The translations under genes and the position numbers were made by a program. From assembly GCA_963626805.1 (NCBI GenBank), contig CAVFXS010000047.1, forward strand, positions 1 to 7,401: a stretch of DNA of 7,401 bases, read 5' to 3'. This document shows positions 5,906 to 7,401 of the stretch, piece by piece (position 1 is the first letter of the stretch; each line of letters starts with the position of its first letter). The notes below the pieces were generated by a model. The model searched no databases and was not told the origin of the DNA. It worked only from the letters and a program-made list of their open reading frames with translations. The stretch is from CAG-632 sp963626805 (GTDB lineage Bacteria; Bacillota; Clostridia; Lachnospirales; Lachnospiraceae).

Positions 5906-7084
5906 ATGATACGCAAGATAATGAAGAATACAATAATTGCAGCAGCGGCTACAGCAATGTTGCTGGGATTCGGAACAGATACGAAAGCAGCAGATGCATA
6001 TAGAGATACTGCAGTTGCGGGAATTGATGCGGCAATTGACCAGTATGTGACCTCGCAGGATGTTACCACAGAGGCAACGGAAGAGGCTGAGGTATCGACC
6101 GAGGCTTCTACGGTAGAACCGGTTCAGGAGTCTACAGCCAGATATCCGCAGTTTGAGAATAAATTAATGGCGAATGTCAGTGATTACATGAACATCCGGG
6201 CAGAAGCAGATGAGAATTCAGAAGCGGTCGGAAAGCTTCCGCATGGAGCAGCTGCAGAGGTGCTGGAGCAGGGTGATACCTGGACAAAGATCCAGTCAGG
6301 CTCCGTAACCGGTTACGTAAAGAATGAATATGTAGTATTCGGAGACGATGCCGGGGATTATGCAGAGGCAAACTGTGATAAGGTAGCGACTGTTAATACC
6401 ACGACATTGAAGGTTCGTGAAGAGGCAAGCGCAGACAGTACCTGTCTGACTATGATTCCGGAGGGTGAGTCTTACGAGGTGGTAGAGACCGCAGACGGAT
6501 GGACAAAGCTTTTGATCTCTGAGGAATTCACAGGATATGTTTCCAATGAGTTTATAGATGTTGAGTATGATCTTGGTATTGCAATTTCCAAGGAAGAGGA
6601 AGAAGCAGAGCAGGCGAGAAAGGCAGAGCTTGCACGTCAGGCACAGCAGACGGCAGCACAGCCACAGACACCTTCTACACCATCCGCACCTCAGACATCG
6701 GCTGATCCGGGTGTTGTAAGCGGTACAAGAGCAGATGTTGTAAATTATGCATTACAGTTTGTTGGTAACCCATATGTATATGGTGGAACCAGTCTGACAA
6801 ATGGTACGGACTGTTCCGGATTTACAATGAGTGTGTTCGCTCACTTCGGATACTCTCTAAATCGTTCATCCAGAGATCAGATTTATAACGGAACGAATAT
6901 CGGTATCTATGAGGTACAGCCGGGCGACCTGTTATTCTATAACAACGGCGGTTCCACAATCGGTCATGTAGCCTTATATATCGGTAATGGACAGATTGTT
7001 CATGCAAGTACGGAGCGTACCGGTATTATCGTATCAAACGCATATTATCAGACACCGTGCGGTGCAACCAGAATTCTTCCATAG
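5906..7084 (+). CDS. Secreted two-SH3-domain NlpC/P60 cell-wall endopeptidase
   Basis: This 392-aa protein is a probable D,L-endopeptidase that cuts peptidoglycan stem peptides (gamma-D-Glu to diamino acid). Residues 1-29 form a Sec signal peptide: basic start (MIRKIMK), hydrophobic core (TIIAAAATAMLLGFG) and a probable cut after TKA. An acidic Thr/Glu-rich linker follows (about 52-78). Two tandem bacterial SH3 domains (about 86-145 and 161-220) share the pattern MNIRAEAD/LKVREEAS and GYVKNEY/GYVSNEF and would bind the wall. A charged, possibly coiled segment (229-250) and a Pro/Thr/Ser linker (252-267) lead to the NlpC/P60 domain (273-392), with catalytic Cys303 (TDCSGF), His354 (IGHVALYIG) and third residue His366 (IVHAST). 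AAGGAGG (5889-5895) lies 10 nt before the ATG. Control by WalR is suggested by the upstream box. Extra cysteines 157, 180 and 385 are unusual for an exported protein. Confidence 0.95.
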   Translation: MIRKIMKNTIIAAAATAMLLGFGTDTKAADAYRDTAVAGIDAAIDQYVTSQDVTTEATEEAEVSTEASTVEPVQESTARYPQFENKLMANVSDYMNIRAEADENSEAVGKLPHGAAAEVLEQGDTWTKIQSGSVTGYVKNEYVVFGDDAGDYAEANCDKVATVNTTTLKVREEASADSTCLTMIPEGESYEVVETADGWTKLLISEEFTGYVSNEFIDVEYDLGIAISKEEEEAEQARKAELARQAQQTAAQPQTPSTPSAPQTSADPGVVSGTRADVVNYALQFVGNPYVYGGTSLTNGTDCSGFTMSVFAHFGYSLNRSSRDQIYNGTNIGIYEVQPGDLLFYNNGGSTIGHVALYIGNGQIVHASTERTGIIVSNAYYQTPCGATRILP

Positions 7085-7118
7085 GATGAAGAATAGAATT
7101 TAAGAATGAATCAGACAG

Positions 7119-7162
7119 ACTGTCGGTAGATTTCCGTATGAGATTTATCGGCAGTTTTTTTC
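7119..7162 (+). terminator. Terminator of the NlpC/P60 gene
   Basis: ACTGTCGGTAGAT (7119-7131) pairs with ATTTATCGGCAGT (7143-7155), 13 bp including three G-U pairs, followed by seven T residues (7155-7161). It starts 34 nt after the stop codon. Confidence 0.85.
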
Positions 7163-7232
7163 GTGATGCGATCAGTTTGATCTGTTTTAATAACATTTAA
7201 AATGTAAAAACTGAATTTGGGATAAAATGTGC

Positions 7233-7269
7233 GATAATGTACGAAAATTGTCAGATAAAGACCGAAAAT
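7233..7269. repeat. Imperfect direct repeat, GATAA-N4-CGAAAAT, two copies
   Basis: Copy one is 7233-7248 and copy two is 7254-7269, with identical 5-nt and 7-nt blocks around a variable 4-nt centre. The copies start 21 bp apart, which would put them on the same face of the helix. Nothing known is assigned to this motif. Confidence 0.5.
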
Positions 7270-7359
7270 AGAAAAATAGTATTATTCGGCAAAAAAGGGA
7301 AGATTGCACAAACTTTTTAGATGGAAAGTACGAAGAAATACCAAAAGGCTGATTTTTAA

Positions 7360-7368
7360 TGTGGATAA
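7360..7368 (-). promoter_or_regulatory. DnaA box, perfect TTATCCACA
   Basis: The plus strand reads TGTGGATAA, the complement of the high-affinity DnaA box. A second identical box lies 21 bp further on in the same orientation. Confidence 0.55.
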
Positions 7369-7380
7369 TTCGGGGATGAA

Positions 7381-7389
7381 TGTGGATAA
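7381..7389 (-). promoter_or_regulatory. DnaA box, perfect TTATCCACA
   Basis: Second copy of TGTGGATAA on the plus strand, starting 21 bp (two helical turns) after the first. The pair suggests cooperative DnaA binding at a promoter or origin-like region that continues beyond the window. Confidence 0.55.
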
Positions 7390-7401
7390 AGAGGGTAAAG
7401 A

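Larger units (their letters stand above)
7163..7401. other. AT-rich gene-free tail with DnaA boxes
   Basis: No supported gene. The longest plus-strand reading frame, an ATG at 7238 running 27 codons, has no ribosome binding site. The stretch contains a 13-bp palindrome ACATTT-A-AAATGT (7193-7205), an imperfect direct repeat (7233-7269) and two DnaA boxes near the right edge. ATGs at 7376 and 7380 are open to the edge but lack a placed ribosome binding site. AAAGAGGG (7387-7394) could instead be the ribosome binding site of a gene starting just past the window. Confidence 0.5.

Noticed and set aside
7238..7321. 27-codon frame in the right-hand tail
   Set aside because: No ribosome binding site, lysine-rich because of AT-rich sequence, and overlaps the direct repeat.

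Overview
The window looks like ordinary chromosome from a low-to-moderate GC Firmicute, most likely a member of the Lachnospiraceae or a close Clostridial relative. The reasons are the strong AGGAGG-type ribosome binding sites, near-consensus sigma-A promoters with 17-nt spacers, compact U-tailed terminators, a long (292 aa) PurC, and a gene set (cytoplasmic GH13 amylase, YerC-type TrpR protein, DUF1836 protein, YjfB, SH3-NlpC/P60 hydrolase) typical of gut anaerobes of that group. The genus is inference and is not resolved.

Layout, left to right: purE (+) has its own promoter and a short leader. It converges on purC (-), and the two share one bidirectional terminator. From a common intergenic region purC runs leftward and an alpha-amylase gene runs rightward from back-to-back promoters. 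The amylase gene is followed after 29 nt by a YerC/TrpR-family regulator, probably in one transcript. A second bidirectional terminator separates this pair from two leftward genes, a DUF1836 HTH protein and, upstream of it, metF. Next is a 58-codon yjfB-like gene (-) with its own RBS, promoter and terminator. Divergent from it is a secreted two-SH3 NlpC/P60 endopeptidase (+). Its leader carries a sequence that matches the WalR/YycF operator consensus.

The last ~240 bases, after the peptidase terminator, hold no supported gene. They are AT-rich and contain two perfect DnaA boxes exactly 21 bp apart, plus an imperfect direct repeat with the same 21-bp period. They could belong to a DnaA-responsive promoter, or less likely to an origin-type region continuing to the right.

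Functionally the window is mixed. It holds two steps of de novo purine synthesis (PurE makes CAIR, PurC converts it to SAICAR), one-carbon metabolism (MetF makes 5-methyl-THF), alpha-glucan breakdown in the cytoplasm, and cell-wall remodelling. I found no phage, transposon, CRISPR, defence locus, tRNA or rRNA. I do not see a clearly new system. The most interesting signals are regulatory: the WalR-like box and the DnaA-box pair.
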